Part shown: in pieces, positions 1-10,358 of the stretch | How the letters are laid out: the number at the start of each line of letters is the position of its first letter | Numbering within the stretch: position 1 is the stretch's first letter | Assembly: GCA_903835685.1 (NCBI GenBank) | Contig: CAILNX010000043.1 | Coordinates: 1 to 64,000 of the forward strand | Reading direction: 5' to 3' | From: an uncultured delta proteobacterium | GTDB lineage: Bacteria; Desulfobacterota; Desulfovibrionia; Desulfovibrionales; Desulfovibrionaceae | DNA: 64,000 nucleotides | Made by a program: the position numbers and the translations under genes | Notes under the pieces: generated by a model | What the model was told of the DNA's origin: nothing | The model's database searches: none | Seen by the model: the letters and a program-made list of their open reading frames with translations, nothing else

Positions 1-122
1 CACCCAAACAAAGTGGTACTCGATTTTATACTTGGTATGACTGCCTCGACGGTATTCCATACCAGGGACCTTAATCCAACGACTAGCTGAAAGCTACCCG
101 GCTAAAGCCGGGGGTTTTAACC
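1..122. mobile_element. possible right end of an IS200/IS605-type element
   Basis: This AT-richer segment has no convincing gene. It ends in a compact hairpin CCCGGCT-AA-AGCCGGG (about 98-113), preceded by GAAAGC and followed by GGGGTTTTAAC. From memory, that arrangement resembles the right ends of IS200/IS605 and TnpB-only elements, where the terminal hairpin is also the 3' part of the guide (omega) RNA. No tnpA or tnpB coding sequence lies inside the window, so only the last ~120 bases of such an element could be present. It could equally be an ordinary hairpin terminator of a gene to the left. Confidence 0.3.
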
Positions 123-129
123 TTTTGTT

Positions 130-166
130 CGGACGAATAAATTCTTATTCTTACGCGCGCACCCGA
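130..166 (+). repeat. interspersed AT-rich repeat, damaged copy E
   Basis: This short stretch carries GAATAAattCTTATTCTTaCGCGC. It matches the 3' half of the repeat found intact at 7765, 10896, 31614 and 44964, with the central AATAATTATTT deleted. It sits directly after the hairpin that may end a mobile element and upstream of the thioesterase gene. Confidence 0.5.
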
Positions 167-199
167 GACCAAACCGCCGCCGCTGAAAGAGGACCCGTC

Positions 200-643
200 A
201 TGGATTTCGCAAAACTCAAGGACCTCATTGAGAACGGCATCCCCTTCAACCGCATGCTGGGCATCTCCGTGGCGGAACTGGACGAAGGTCTGGCCCGGCT
301 GTACATCCCCTTCCGGCCCGAACTCATCGGCGACTCGCGCAGGCCCGCCCTGCACGGCGGGGTCATCTCCACCCTGGCCGACGTGTGCGCGGGGTTCGCG
401 GTGTGGACCCGCTGCCGCCTGGACGACCGCATCGCCACCATCGATCTGTCCGTGGATTATCTGCGCCCGGCCTCGGCCTGCGACCTCTACGCCCAGGCCA
501 CGGTCCGGCTCCTGGGCAACCGGGTGGGCAACGCCCATGTGGTGCTCTGGTCGGCCGACGAGCCTGGGGTGCATGTGGCCGAGGGACGGGGGGTGTACAA
601 TATCCGGAGGGGAAAGACCGAGCCCTGGCCGCTGTCGGAATAA
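200..643 (+). CDS. PaaI-family hotdog-fold thioesterase
   Basis: The 147-residue product has the size and layout of single-domain hotdog acyl-CoA thioesterases (PaaI/YbgC/YdiI group). The segment HGGVISTLADVCAGFAVW at about residues 53-70 is the typical motif, in which His-Gly-Gly starts the central helix and the Asp/Glu of the helix acts in hydrolysis. The ATG at 200 is chosen because AGAGGA lies 7 bases upstream and the family begins here; an in-frame extension to 125 would run through repeat sequence. It is convergent with the PAP2 gene, ending one base from it. The acyl-CoA substrate cannot be told from sequence. Confidence 0.85.
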   Translation: MDFAKLKDLIENGIPFNRMLGISVAELDEGLARLYIPFRPELIGDSRRPALHGGVISTLADVCAGFAVWTRCRLDDRIATIDLSVDYLRPASACDLYAQATVRLLGNRVGNAHVVLWSADEPGVHVAEGRGVYNIRRGKTEPWPLSE

Positions 644-1231
644 TCAGGGAACGACCCCGGGCCAGCGTTTCCTGGCCTGGCCCAGGACCCAGGCCACGGC
701 CATACCGGCCAGAGCGCCCACGGCCCAGCCCGCCAGCACGTCCGTGGGGAAATGCTTGCCCAGGTACACCCGCGAATACCCGATGATGAGCGGCAGGATG
801 AGCGCCCAGGGCTTGAGTCCCGGCCAGAGGAACATGGCCGCCAGGGCCACGGCCATGCTGTTGGCCGCATGGGCCGAAGGCAGGCTGGACCCCTTCTCCC
901 GGGTCTGGACGAAATCGGCCGGAAGCCGCTGCCACTGGCCCTCGGCCCGATAGAAGACCCCGGCCACGCTGTCCTCGGGCCGCACCCGGCCCGCCAGGTT
1001 CTTGATCGGCTTCACGCTTAAGTCGGACAGTCCGGCGGCCAGGAGCAGGACCACAAAGCCCAGGGCGATCCGCTTGCCCTGGCGGCGCATGGCCAACAAG
1101 GCCAGAAAGCATCCCAGTCCCCACATGAACAGGCTGTTGGACGCGAGCGGCATGGCGTAGTCCAGGAACAGGCAACGCCAGTCCTGGTTGATCCAGACGG
1201 ACAGGGTGAGATCGGCTCCGGGTGCGGGCAT
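644..1231 (-). CDS. PAP2-family membrane phosphatase
   Basis: This 195-residue membrane protein carries the three acid-phosphatase motifs of the PAP2 superfamily: KPIKNLAGRVRP (C1), PSAHAANS (C2, with Ser in place of the usual Gly after Pro-Ser) and SRVYLGKHFPTDVLAG (C3, nucleophilic His). Such proteins dephosphorylate lipid phosphates such as undecaprenyl pyrophosphate, phosphatidylglycerol phosphate or lipid A at the periplasmic face. Its start lies 17 bases after the stop of the glycosyltransferase at 1249-2379, so it is the last gene of the minus-strand polysaccharide operon. A role in recycling the lipid carrier of that pathway, or in trimming lipid A, is inference. Confidence 0.85.
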   Translation of the reverse strand: MPAPGADLTLSVWINQDWRCLFLDYAMPLASNSLFMWGLGCFLALLAMRRQGKRIALGFVVLLLAAGLSDLSVKPIKNLAGRVRPEDSVAGVFYRAEGQWQRLPADFVQTREKGSSLPSAHAANSMAVALAAMFLWPGLKPWALILPLIIGYSRVYLGKHFPTDVLAGWAVGALAGMAVAWVLGQARKRWPGVVP

Positions 1232-1248
1232 GTCCTGCTTCCTCTCCT

Positions 1249-2379
1249 CTAGCTCTTGGCCAGAAGCTCCAGATACCGCGCGAACACCACCTCATTGTCC
1301 TCCACCTGGGCCAGGACGTCCAGCCCCAGTCCAGCGGCCCGGACCACCGCCCCGGCCAGGGCGGCCGTGTCCAGGGGATCGGCCAGGAATCCGTTCTCCC
1401 CGGGCTGGACCAGATCGCTGGCCCCCACCCGGGAGGTGGTCACCACCGGCCGCCCCATGGCCAGGGCCTCGGCCAGCACATTGCCGAAGGTGTCGTAGAA
1501 CGAGGGATGGCAGAACACGTCCAGGGCCGCGTAAAAGGCGGGCATGTCCTGCACCCGGCCCAGGAAACGGACCCGGGGGCCGATCCCAAGGGCCTCGGCC
1601 TGACGCTTATACCGGGAGGGGTCCCGCTGACCAGCCACCAGCAGCTCGAAGTTCTCGGGCATTTGGGCCAGAGCCTTGATAAGCGGGGAGAGCCCCTTGA
1701 GTTCAAAATTCGTGGAGCAGAATCCCAAGGCCGTGTGCCCGGGGCTCAGTCCCAGGGCGGCGCGGGAGGCCTCACGCAGTTCCCGGGCAATCTCGCGGTT
1801 GAAACGGGCCGTGTCCACCCCGTTGGGGATCACGGCCACCCGCTCCGGGGCCAGAGAGAAGCGGCGGCGCACCTCTTCGGCCACCAGGCCGGACACGGCG
1901 ATGATTTGGCGCGTGTCCGGATGATGATAGATGATCCGGTCCAGCACGGGCTGGAGCCAGTTGACCGGGTTCGCGGCCCGGCGCAGGGCCTTCCAGAGGC
2001 GCGCGGCCCGGGTGGGATACCCGGCCAGGGTGCCCAGGACGAAGTCCAGATGCGCCCCGCCCGAACGGAACACCGTGCACCCGGCCATTGTGGCGTAGGA
2101 CAGGCTGGCCGTGCCCGGGGCCAGGCCGCGCACCGCCCGCCCGGCCGCGAGATAGAAGCTCAAGGTCTTCAGGAACCGCCCCGGCCGCCACAGGGGGAGA
2201 AGATGGATATGCGGCCCGGTCTCTTCGGAATCGTTGCGGCCGCAGTACACCTGCACGGAAACGCCCCGGCCGCGCAGGTAGTGATAGAATTGCCAGCAGG
2301 ACCGCTCCACCCCGCCGTAGGGCGAGAAAGTGCGCACGAAAAGGGCCACGGCGGGCAGGGTCCTGGGGTTAGGGCTCAT
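1249..2379 (-). CDS. family 4 glycosyltransferase (WaaG-like)
   Basis: The 376-residue protein has the GT-B fold layout. The N-terminal acceptor domain begins RTFSPYGGVERS, the glycine-rich start seen in LPS core glycosyltransferases such as WaaG. The C-terminal nucleotide-sugar domain contains DTFGNVLAEALAMGRPVV, the family 4 EX7E-type signature. It probably adds a hexose or heptose to an LPS-type core on the cytoplasmic face of the inner membrane. Its ATG overlaps the 3' end of the family 2 glycosyltransferase gene by 11 bases, so the two are translationally coupled. Donor and acceptor are not predictable. Confidence 0.85.
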   Translation of the reverse strand: MSPNPRTLPAVALFVRTFSPYGGVERSCWQFYHYLRGRGVSVQVYCGRNDSEETGPHIHLLPLWRPGRFLKTLSFYLAAGRAVRGLAPGTASLSYATMAGCTVFRSGGAHLDFVLGTLAGYPTRAARLWKALRRAANPVNWLQPVLDRIIYHHPDTRQIIAVSGLVAEEVRRRFSLAPERVAVIPNGVDTARFNREIARELREASRAALGLSPGHTALGFCSTNFELKGLSPLIKALAQMPENFELLVAGQRDPSRYKRQAEALGIGPRVRFLGRVQDMPAFYAALDVFCHPSFYDTFGNVLAEALAMGRPVVTTSRVGASDLVQPGENGFLADPLDTAALAGAVVRAAGLGLDVLAQVEDNEVVFARYLELLAKS

Positions 2380-3247
2380 ACCGCCCCATCCGGCCGCGCA
2401 AAAAATCCCACGCGCCCCGGGCCATCATGGCCAGCTTGGCCCCCTTGTCGCTCTCGAAGCACAGGACATTGCGCACTTCCTTGAACAGCTCTTTGCGGCT
2501 GCTCCGGCAATAGTCCGGGAAGGCCTCCCGGTAGCGGCGCATCATCCACAGGCGGTTGCGGAAAATATAGTAGCGCCGCAAGGGGGAGTGGTTGGTGGTG
2601 TATTTCACCCGGCCGAACTGGCGATGGGCGGTGATCTCTCCCAGTTCGTGCTCCAGAAAGGCGTCGTTGACCCGGACCACCAGATACCCGGCCAGGCGCA
2701 GCCGCAGGCAGAACTCGTGGTCCACGCAGTCGATGAACAGGCCCTCGTCGAATGGTCCGACTTCCTTCCAGGCCGCCAGGTCCACCAGATTGCCCGAGGT
2801 CATGATGGTGGTCTCCTCCTGCCAGGGCCGCTTGACCACCGGCCGGGGATCGTCCCGAGTCACCTGCCGGGCGGAGATGACCCCAATCCTGTTCATACCC
2901 TGCCCCGTAAGCTCGGCCAAAACCTCCAGGAGCCGGGGAACCATGCCCGGCCGGGCCTTGCTGTCCTGGTCCAGGGTCAGCAAATGGGTGTACCCGTCCT
3001 CGATGGCCATGCGGGCGGCCATGTTCATGGCCCCGGCCGTGCCCAGGTTGGCCCCGGCCCGGAGGTAGACCACCTTGGGCAGGGCCTGGAGCAGATGCGG
3101 CAGGGAATCGGGAGCGTCGGAATCAGGGCCGGGCGGGGAATTGTCCACGGCGTAGAGCCGGTCCAGGCCCGGCAGGCAGGCCTGGATGTTGTCCAGGACC
3201 TCTCGGGTCGGGTGAAAGAGGACCACGCATCCGGCTGGAAGAGTCAT
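2369..3247 (-). CDS. family 2 glycosyltransferase, rhamnosyltransferase-like
   Basis: This is a 292-residue GT-A enzyme. The sequence LLTLDQDSKARPG near residue 90 is the DxD-type nucleotide-sugar site in the form typical of bacterial rhamnosyltransferases (WbbL/RfbF type). The ATG at 3247 is preferred to an in-frame extension upstream because GAGAGG lies 7 bases before it and the N-terminus (MTLPAGCVVLFHPTRE) starts the Rossmann-like fold. It is second to last in the polysaccharide operon, and a hairpin at 3275-3296 separates it from the radical SAM gene. Confidence 0.85.
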   Translation of the reverse strand: MTLPAGCVVLFHPTREVLDNIQACLPGLDRLYAVDNSPPGPDSDAPDSLPHLLQALPKVVYLRAGANLGTAGAMNMAARMAIEDGYTHLLTLDQDSKARPGMVPRLLEVLAELTGQGMNRIGVISARQVTRDDPRPVVKRPWQEETTIMTSGNLVDLAAWKEVGPFDEGLFIDCVDHEFCLRLRLAGYLVVRVNDAFLEHELGEITAHRQFGRVKYTTNHSPLRRYYIFRNRLWMMRRYREAFPDYCRSSRKELFKEVRNVLCFESDKGAKLAMMARGAWDFLRGRMGRYEP

Positions 3248-3274
3248 TGCAAACCTCTCTCCATAAAAGGGGTT

Positions 3275-3296
3275 CCAAGGGGGCGAGCCCCCTTGG
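3275..3296 (-). terminator. perfect hairpin inside the polysaccharide operon
   Basis: CCAAGGGGGC-GA-GCCCCCTTGG is a perfect 10-bp stem with a two-base loop. On the minus strand it is followed by AACCCCTTTT, a weak U tract. It lies between the radical SAM gene (upstream) and the glycosyltransferase (downstream), so it could cause partial termination or stabilise the 3' end of a processed mRNA. Confidence 0.5.
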
Positions 3297-3333
3297 CCCC
3301 CGGAGGGGTTCTTTCCACCACCATGCCCGCCCC

Positions 3334-4338
3334 TTACTTGATCTTCCCGGCCAGCTTGCGCAGCATGCCCCCCAGGGTGAGCTGGCGGCTGGTCTGCACC
3401 AGGCGGCCGAGTTTCGAGGGCCTGGACTGGGCGATGCCGGGCACGTGCGGGTTGTGCGTCCACCAGGCCACGCCCGCGCACAGGCATTCCTTGCAGATGC
3501 CCTGGGAGACCTTGCGGGTGCGGATATCCTCGGCGGACAGGTCGAAGACCGAGCCCAGGGCGTAGTCCGGGTGGTTCTTGGGGGCCACGCAGCAGGTCAG
3601 CACCTGGCAGTTTTCGTCCAGGGTCAGTTGGGAGAACTGCTGGCAGACGTAGTCCGAGGGCTGGGCGGCCAGAAGGTCGTCCAGGTAGAAGAGCAGGAGT
3701 TCCTGGGACACCCGGCGCAGCAGGGCGTAGTCCATCTTGCCGTTCAGGTAGGACAGGGCCTGGTTGTAGTCGTTCAGATAGGCCGCGTAGGGGGAGAAGA
3801 GGATGTGCTTGTCCTGGCAGAAGCGCCGGGCCAGGGCGATCTCGTCCAGGTTGAACTGGTAGATGTGATAGAGCATCTCCCGCTTGCCGGTGAAGGCCGA
3901 GACCCTGAGGGAGGCCAGGAGCCCCTCGATGTTCTCCAGGACGGTCCCGAACTGAAATCCGTGGATGCGGTCGTAGGAGGCCTGGCTGAAGCCCGGGGCG
4001 GAAATGAAGATGTGCTTCAGAAAGGGCAGGCTCTCCCGCTCAAAGGACATGGGCCGGGAGGCGTTGGTGCTGATGATGAAGCGCAAATTCCGCCGGGCCA
4101 GGATGCGCAGGATGCCGGGCAGGTCCGGGTGCAGGAAGGGCTCGCCCCAGTTGTAGAGGTGGGTCACGGTTTTCGGGCCGATGAGCCCCTGGGCCAGGAG
4201 CCGGTCGAGGGCGCCCTCGAACCGGGCCGGGTCCAGGAAGCGCTCCTGGCCCGTGCCGCCCGAACGGTTGCCGGTGATGCAATAGGGGCAGCGCGCGTTG
4301 CACACCCCGGAAATCTCGAAAACAAGGGTCTTGAACAT
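3334..4338 (-). CDS. radical SAM protein with SPASM-like C-terminus
   Basis: Residues 13-20 read CNARCPYC, the CxxxCxxC motif that binds the SAM-cleaving [4Fe-4S] cluster. The C-terminal third has further cysteines (CQQFSQL, CQVLTCC, CKECLCAG) in the arrangement of SPASM or twitch auxiliary-cluster domains. The total of 334 residues is usual. Similar proteins occur in LPS and capsule clusters, where they are thought to modify a sugar or lipid, but the substrate here is unknown. ATG at 4338 follows GGTAGGAC. The gene begins 3 bases after the stop of the glycosyltransferase at 4342-5265. Confidence 0.8.
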   Translation of the reverse strand: MFKTLVFEISGVCNARCPYCITGNRSGGTGQERFLDPARFEGALDRLLAQGLIGPKTVTHLYNWGEPFLHPDLPGILRILARRNLRFIISTNASRPMSFERESLPFLKHIFISAPGFSQASYDRIHGFQFGTVLENIEGLLASLRVSAFTGKREMLYHIYQFNLDEIALARRFCQDKHILFSPYAAYLNDYNQALSYLNGKMDYALLRRVSQELLLFYLDDLLAAQPSDYVCQQFSQLTLDENCQVLTCCVAPKNHPDYALGSVFDLSAEDIRTRKVSQGICKECLCAGVAWWTHNPHVPGIAQSRPSKLGRLVQTSRQLTLGGMLRKLAGKIK

Positions 4339-4341
4339 GTC

Positions 4342-5265
4342 CTACCCCAGGCTTTTGAGCAGCCTGATCCAGATGCGCGGTGAACACACGGCCCGTACGG
4401 CCAGCCCCCGGTCCAGGTTCCAGAGTCGGCCCCAGAACTCCCGAAGCGCCCGGCGCTCGCCGTGGCGGATGAGCTTGGTCATGGTCCCCCGGGCCAGCTT
4501 GCGCACGGCCCTGGTCCGGAAACGCCGGATATCCGCCTCGGGCAGGGCCGCCTTGGCCCGGGCCAGTTCGCAGGGGGCCAGGACCGAAAAGAGGTCGGCC
4601 CACAGGGTCTCCACGTCCAGGCTGCCGGAATAGCCCCCCCGGTGGATGCGGTGGGTGCAGGCCACCTGGGGCGCGTAGCCGATGTTGCCCAGGATGGCGG
4701 CGGTGAATCCCACCAGTTCGTCCAGGCTGATCATGCGCGCGGGCGGCGAGAGGCGCCGCACCTCGTCCATGACCTCCCGGCGCACCAGCATGCGGGTGAA
4801 CAGGGTGGCCGCGTTGTCCGCCCAGCAGCGAGTCAGAAAATCCCGGCCGAGCACGCAGGCAGGCAGGTCGTGCACCATATCCCGGAAGTCCCCGTTCTCC
4901 TCCAGAAAGCGCACCCCGCTGATGACCAGCATCGCGTCCGGGCAGGCCTTGGCCCCGGCCAGGAGCACGGAGATGGCCGAAGGCTCCAGGATGTCGTCGT
5001 CGTCCAGGTATTTGAGCCAGGGCGCGGCGGTCATCTCGGCCAGGCGCAGGTAGTTCCCGGCCAGGCCCAGGGCCGGGGTGTTGCGCTGGTAGGTGATCCG
5101 TCCCGCCTCAACGAGGTCGCGCACCACCTGGTACACGGCCCCGTCGGGGCAGTCGTCGGAGAGGATGACCTCCACCGCCGGATAATCCTGGGCCAGGGCC
5201 GTTTCCACGGCCTGCCGGATGTGCCCGGCCTTGTAGGCCGGGATGAGGACAGCGACCTGCTCCAA
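4342..5265 (-). CDS. family 2 glycosyltransferase
   Basis: The 307-residue protein begins EQVAVLIPAYKAG, the usual start of a GT-A fold, and has LKYLDDDDILEPS near residue 90, the DxD metal and nucleotide-sugar site. It belongs to the minus-strand polysaccharide operon, 36 bases downstream of the UDP-glucuronate decarboxylase. The start is uncertain: the only in-frame candidate that keeps the conserved N-terminus is a TTG at 5265 with no clear ribosome-binding site, so translation may depend on ribosomes arriving from the upstream gene. The sugar transferred is not predictable, though the neighbour suggests UDP-xylose as one possible donor. Confidence 0.8.
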   Translation of the reverse strand: MEQVAVLIPAYKAGHIRQAVETALAQDYPAVEVILSDDCPDGAVYQVVRDLVEAGRITYQRNTPALGLAGNYLRLAEMTAAPWLKYLDDDDILEPSAISVLLAGAKACPDAMLVISGVRFLEENGDFRDMVHDLPACVLGRDFLTRCWADNAATLFTRMLVRREVMDEVRRLSPPARMISLDELVGFTAAILGNIGYAPQVACTHRIHRGGYSGSLDVETLWADLFSVLAPCELARAKAALPEADIRRFRTRAVRKLARGTMTKLIRHGERRALREFWGRLWNLDRGLAVRAVCSPRIWIRLLKSLG

Positions 5266-5301
5266 AACGTTGGCGACACTCTGGCGTAAAAGGCCTGAGC
5301 C

Positions 5302-6249
5302 CTATTTGCCGAGCACCCTGCGGAAGTAGTCGATGGTGGACACCAGGCCCTCCTCGAGCTTGACCTTGGGCACCCAACCGAATTTCGAGGTGGCCAGGCT
5401 GATGTCCGGCTTGCGGCGGATGGGATCGTCCTTGGGCAGGGGCTCGTGGATGATCTTGGACTTCGACCCCGTGAACCGGATGACCGTTTCGGCCATCTCC
5501 AGGATGGTCATCTCCGCCGGGTTGCCCAGGTTCACCGGGCCGGTGAAGTCGTCCGGGGTGGCCATGAAGCGGATGAAGCCTTCGATCAAGTCCGAGACGA
5601 AGCAAAACGACCGGGTCTGGTCGCCAGCGCCGTAGACCGTGATGTCCCGGCCTTCCAGGGCCTGCACGATGAAGTTGGAGACCACCCGGCCGTCGTTCAA
5701 ATCCATGCGCGGGCCATAGGTGTTGAAGATGCGGCCCACCTTGATTTTGAGCTTGTGCTGGCGGTGGTAGTCGAAGAACAGGGTCTCGGCGCAGCGCTTG
5801 CCCTCGTCGTAGCAGGCCCGGATGCCGATGGGGTTCACGTTGCCCCAGTAGCCCTCGACCTGGGGATGCACGGCCGGGTCGCCGTAGACTTCCGAGGTGG
5901 AGGCCTGGAAGATCTTGGCCTTCACCCGCTTGGCCAGGCCCAGCATGTTGATGGCCCCGTGCACCGAGGTCTTGGTGGTCTGCACCGGATCGAACTGGTA
6001 GTGCACCGGAGAGGCCGGGCAGGCCAGATTGTAGATCTCATCCACTTCCACGTAGAGGGGGAAGGTGATGTCGTGGCGCAGGAACTCGAAATACGGGTTG
6101 GACATGAGCCCACGGATATTGTCCTTGGTCCCGGTGTAGAAATTGTCCAGGCACAGGACCTCGTAGTCCATGGCCAGCAGACGCTCACACAGATGCGATC
6201 CCAAAAATCCGGCGCCGCCGGTGACCAGAACTCGTTTCTTCAGACCCAC
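5302..6249 (-). CDS. UDP-glucuronate decarboxylase (UXS family)
   Basis: This extended short-chain dehydrogenase of 315 residues makes UDP-xylose from UDP-glucuronate with bound NAD+. Visible features are the NAD motif [11 protein letters not shown], the DNFYTG segment after strand 2, the [10 protein letters not shown] motif, the catalytic YDEGK (YxxxK) and the GPRM segment, all as in UXS proteins. The GTG at 6249 is chosen because GAGGGT lies 6 bases upstream and the encoded [14 protein letters not shown] matches the family start. It heads the minus-strand polysaccharide operon, divergent from the diguanylate cyclase at 6413, so UDP-xylose probably feeds the glycosyltransferases downstream. 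Confidence 0.88.
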   Translation of the reverse strand: MGLKKRVLVTGGAGFLGSHLCERLLAMDYEVLCLDNFYTGTKDNIRGLMSNPYFEFLRHDITFPLYVEVDEIYNLACPASPVHYQFDPVQTTKTSVHGAINMLGLAKRVKAKIFQASTSEVYGDPAVHPQVEGYWGNVNPIGIRACYDEGKRCAETLFFDYHRQHKLKIKVGRIFNTYGPRMDLNDGRVVSNFIVQALEGRDITVYGAGDQTRSFCFVSDLIEGFIRFMATPDDFTGPVNLGNPAEMTILEMAETVIRFTGSKSKIIHEPLPKDDPIRRKPDISLATSKFGWVPKVKLEEGLVSTIDYFRRVLGK

Positions 6250-6412
6250 GGATGTACCCTCGTGTCTTTTAATTTCGGCCGGACCAACGGGTCGGCCGCG
6301 CGACAGCCTATAGATAGCCCGGATGATAAAAATGCACAAGATGGCCGCCCAAGCTTTGACTGCGCCGAAAAAAAAAGGCATGTGTCGGAACAGCCATCTA
6401 CGGGGAAAAGGC

Positions 6413-7759
6413 ATGTCCGAACCCAAAAAGCTGACCATACTCGTCGTGGACGACAACCGCGTGAACCTCATGCTCATGCAGCGCATGCTGGACAACTGCG
6501 GGGCTGAGATCGTGTCCACGGACAACGGGGTCAAGGCCATTGAGATCGCCCGGACCCAGGAGTTGGCCCTGATTCTGCTCGACGTGCAGATGCCGGGCAT
6601 GGACGGGTTCGAGACCGCCGAGCAAATCAAGAAGATCGAGCGGGCCAGGCACACGCCCATCATCTTCGTCACGGCCATCAGCCAGGAGCGCGAGCACGTC
6701 CAGCAGGGCTACGACGTGGGGGCCGTGGACTATCTGTTCAAGCCCGTGGACCCCAACACCCTGCTCAAGAAAGTCCAGGTCTTCCTGGAGTTGCACAGCC
6801 AGAAGCAGGAACTGGAGCGGGAGATCACCCGCCGTATCCAGTCCGAAAAGGCCCTGCGCCAGGCCGAGGAAAAATACCGCAATATTTTCGAGAACGCCGT
6901 GGAAGGCATCTTCCAGGCCTCTCTGGAAGGCCAGTTCATCGAGGTCAATCCGGCCCTGGCGGCCATCTTCGGGTATGGGACCCCAGCCGAGCTGGTGTCC
7001 TCCATCACGGACATCGGGGACCAGATCTTCGACGACAAGGAAGAAATGGACCGCTTTGTGGAGACCCTGCGGCGCAAGGGCTCGGTCTCCAAATTCGAGT
7101 ACCGGGGCCGCCGCCGGGGGGGCCTGCCCCTGTGGATATCGATGAGCGCCCGCCTGGTGGTCGGCCCGGATTCCGAGCCTTTGTACATCGAGGGACTGCT
7201 GGAGGACGTGTCCGACCGCAAGGCCAGCGAGCTGGACCTCCAGCACCGGGCCACCTACGATGTCCTGACCAACATCCCCAACCGCTTCCTGTTTTTCGAC
7301 CGCTTGAACCAGTCCGTGATCCGGGCCAAACGGTTCGGGAACAAGCTGGCCATCCTCTTCGTGGACCTGGACCTGTTCAAGGCCGTGAACGACACCTACG
7401 GCCATCTGGCCGGGGACCTGCTGCTCAAGGAGGTGGCCACCCGCCTCGCGGAACGGGTCCGGGAGTCGGATACCCTGGCCCGTCTGGGCGGGGACGAGTT
7501 CGGGGTCATCCTGCCCCAGATCGAGATGGCCGAGAGCGCGGCCATCGTGGCCCGGGACATCGTGGACTCCATGAAGCGGCCCTTCCACGTGCTGGGACGG
7601 GACGTGACCATCGGGGCCAGCGTGGGCATCAGCCTCTATCCCACGGACGGGGCCCATCCCGACGAGCTTCTGACCAAGGCCGACGCGGCCATGTACAAGT
7701 CCAAGAAGGGCGGCGGCAGCGCCTTCGCCTTTGCCGACCCCTTGCAGCCGCTGCTCTAA
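6413..7759 (+). CDS. response regulator with PAS and GGDEF domains (diguanylate cyclase)
   Basis: The 448-residue protein has a receiver domain (residues ~8-125, acidic pair D13-D14, phosphoacceptor D57 in [11 protein letters not shown]), a PAS domain (~145-270, starting [16 protein letters not shown]) and a GGDEF domain (~275-440). The active site is the canonical GGDEF, with a product-inhibition RxxD site (RESD) five residues before it, so it should make cyclic di-GMP when phosphorylated and be feedback inhibited. ATG at 6413 follows GGGGAAAAGG. It is divergent from the polysaccharide operon, and a PilZ protein at 41199 is a possible c-di-GMP receiver in this window. Its sensor kinase is not adjacent. 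Confidence 0.9.
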   Translation: MSEPKKLTILVVDDNRVNLMLMQRMLDNCGAEIVSTDNGVKAIEIARTQELALILLDVQMPGMDGFETAEQIKKIERARHTPIIFVTAISQEREHVQQGYDVGAVDYLFKPVDPNTLLKKVQVFLELHSQKQELEREITRRIQSEKALRQAEEKYRNIFENAVEGIFQASLEGQFIEVNPALAAIFGYGTPAELVSSITDIGDQIFDDKEEMDRFVETLRRKGSVSKFEYRGRRRGGLPLWISMSARLVVGPDSEPLYIEGLLEDVSDRKASELDLQHRATYDVLTNIPNRFLFFDRLNQSVIRAKRFGNKLAILFVDLDLFKAVNDTYGHLAGDLLLKEVATRLAERVRESDTLARLGGDEFGVILPQIEMAESAAIVARDIVDSMKRPFHVLGRDVTIGASVGISLYPTDGAHPDELLTKADAAMYKSKKGGGSAFAFADPLQPLL

Positions 7760-7764
7760 AATAA

Positions 7765-7843
7765 GATCCGACAAGAACGAAGAATAAGAATAATTATTTC
7801 TTATTCTTGCGCCGCACAGGAAGACTGGATAATTCTGGACCGT
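7765..7843 (+). repeat. interspersed AT-rich repeat, copy A
   Basis: About 79 bp with a central palindromic core GAATAAGAATAATTATTTCT followed by TATTCTTGCGC, then GAAGACTGG and AATTCTGGACCGTG. The same order of elements recurs at 10896, 31614 and 44964. It lies just after the diguanylate cyclase stop in the convergent gap with enolase and would be transcribed as the 3' end of the upstream gene's mRNA. Confidence 0.75.
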
Positions 7844-7867
7844 GGTCCCCGGATTGCCTCCGCAAAA

Positions 7868-7905
7868 TGAAAAAGGCCGCCGGATCGCTCCGACGGCCTT
7901 TGTTG
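7868..7905 (-). terminator. rho-independent terminator of eno
   Basis: Read on the minus strand, AAAGGCCGtCGGA-gcga-TCCGgCGGCCTTT forms a stable stem followed by TTC and an AT-rich stretch. It begins 18 bases after the eno stop codon. Confidence 0.85.
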
Positions 7906-7922
7906 TTTCTGAATCCGAAGCG

Positions 7923-9260
<1,338 letters not shown>

Positions 9261-9426
9261 TCAAACATAAGCCTCTTACTCCAATTTTACCTGAGCGGCA
9301 ATGACCCATACCGAAGCCGATCCGGGGCAAAAGAGGTTGCCAATCGGCCCGGCCCGCGCTAGGACGGCCCAACCCGGTTCAAGTCCGGGACAAAAAGACA
9401 GAGCCGTCATTTGAGGAGCCAAAGCC

Positions 9427-10356
9427 ATGATGCGAGTCGGGGTCATCGGACTGGGTTGGATGGGCAAGGTCCATCTGCGCTGCTACACCGAGATGCCAAA
9501 GGTGCAGGTGGTGGGCGTGGTGGACACGGACCAGGCCACCCTGGCCGCAGTTCAGGAAAAGTACGAAGTGCCGGTGTTCACCCGGGTGGAGGACCTCCTG
9601 GACCTGGGCCTGGACGCGGTGAGCGTGTGCGTGCCGACCATCCACCACGCCGAGACCGGCCGCAAGGTCCTGGCCCGGGGCATCGCCCTGCTCATGGAAA
9701 AGCCCCTGGCGGCCACGGCCGCGGAAGGGGCCGAACTGGTGGCCATGGCCAAGGCCGGGAACATCCCCCTCATGGTCGGACACATCGAGCGCTTCAATCC
9801 GGCCGTGCGCCGGGTGAAAGATCTGCTCACCCCGGACAACCCGCCCATCTCCATCCAGATCGAACGGGTGGGACCGTACCCCCCGCGCATCCAGGACGTG
9901 GGCGTGATCAAGGACTTAGGCTCCCACGACATCGACCTGATCCGCCATCTCTCCGGCTCGGAGTTCAAGAAGGTCTTTGCCGTGACCTCGCGCACCATGG
10001 GCAAGCACGAGGACTCGGCGCTGATCACGGCCGAGATGGAGAACGGGGTGCTGGCCCACATCAACACCAACTGGGTCACCCCGTACAAGGCCCGCTCCAT
10101 CCAGGTGGCCACGGCCTCGGGATACATAGAGGCCAACCTGGTCACCCAGCAGGTCAAACAGTACAGCCGGTTCGTGGACTATGAAACCGGCTATTCCGTG
10201 GTGGAGTGGCCGGTTCTGTACAAGGAGCCGGTCAAGGAAGAGCTGACCCATTTCCTCGCGGCCGTGAAAGGCCGTGCGCCCGTGCCTATTCCTGGAGAAG
10301 ACGGCCTGGCCGTGCTTCAGGTCATTGAACGGATTTTCGCTTCCCTGACCGAATAA
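9427..10356 (+). CDS. Gfo/Idh/MocA-family sugar oxidoreductase
   Basis: The 309-residue protein has an N-terminal NAD(P)-binding Rossmann domain (VIGLGWMGKVH, residues 6-16), the family motif MEKPLAAT near residue 95 and an alpha/beta substrate domain. The HIERFNPAVRR segment after it is typical of the branch containing UDP-N-acetylglucosamine 3-dehydrogenases and related UDP-sugar oxidoreductases. A role in making a keto- or amino-sugar for surface glycans is likely but the substrate is inferred only from that resemblance. ATG at 9427 follows GAGGAGCC. No aminotransferase or acyltransferase partner lies next to it. Confidence 0.8.
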   Translation: MMRVGVIGLGWMGKVHLRCYTEMPKVQVVGVVDTDQATLAAVQEKYEVPVFTRVEDLLDLGLDAVSVCVPTIHHAETGRKVLARGIALLMEKPLAATAAEGAELVAMAKAGNIPLMVGHIERFNPAVRRVKDLLTPDNPPISIQIERVGPYPPRIQDVGVIKDLGSHDIDLIRHLSGSEFKKVFAVTSRTMGKHEDSALITAEMENGVLAHINTNWVTPYKARSIQVATASGYIEANLVTQQVKQYSRFVDYETGYSVVEWPVLYKEPVKEELTHFLAAVKGRAPVPIPGEDGLAVLQVIERIFASLTE

Positions 10357-10358
10357 AA

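Noticed and set aside
5031-5279. Alternative frame beginning MSPTFWSRSL upstream of the glycosyltransferase
   Set aside because: It is Ser/Arg/Pro-rich without domain similarity and overlaps the conserved glycosyltransferase N-terminus in another frame.
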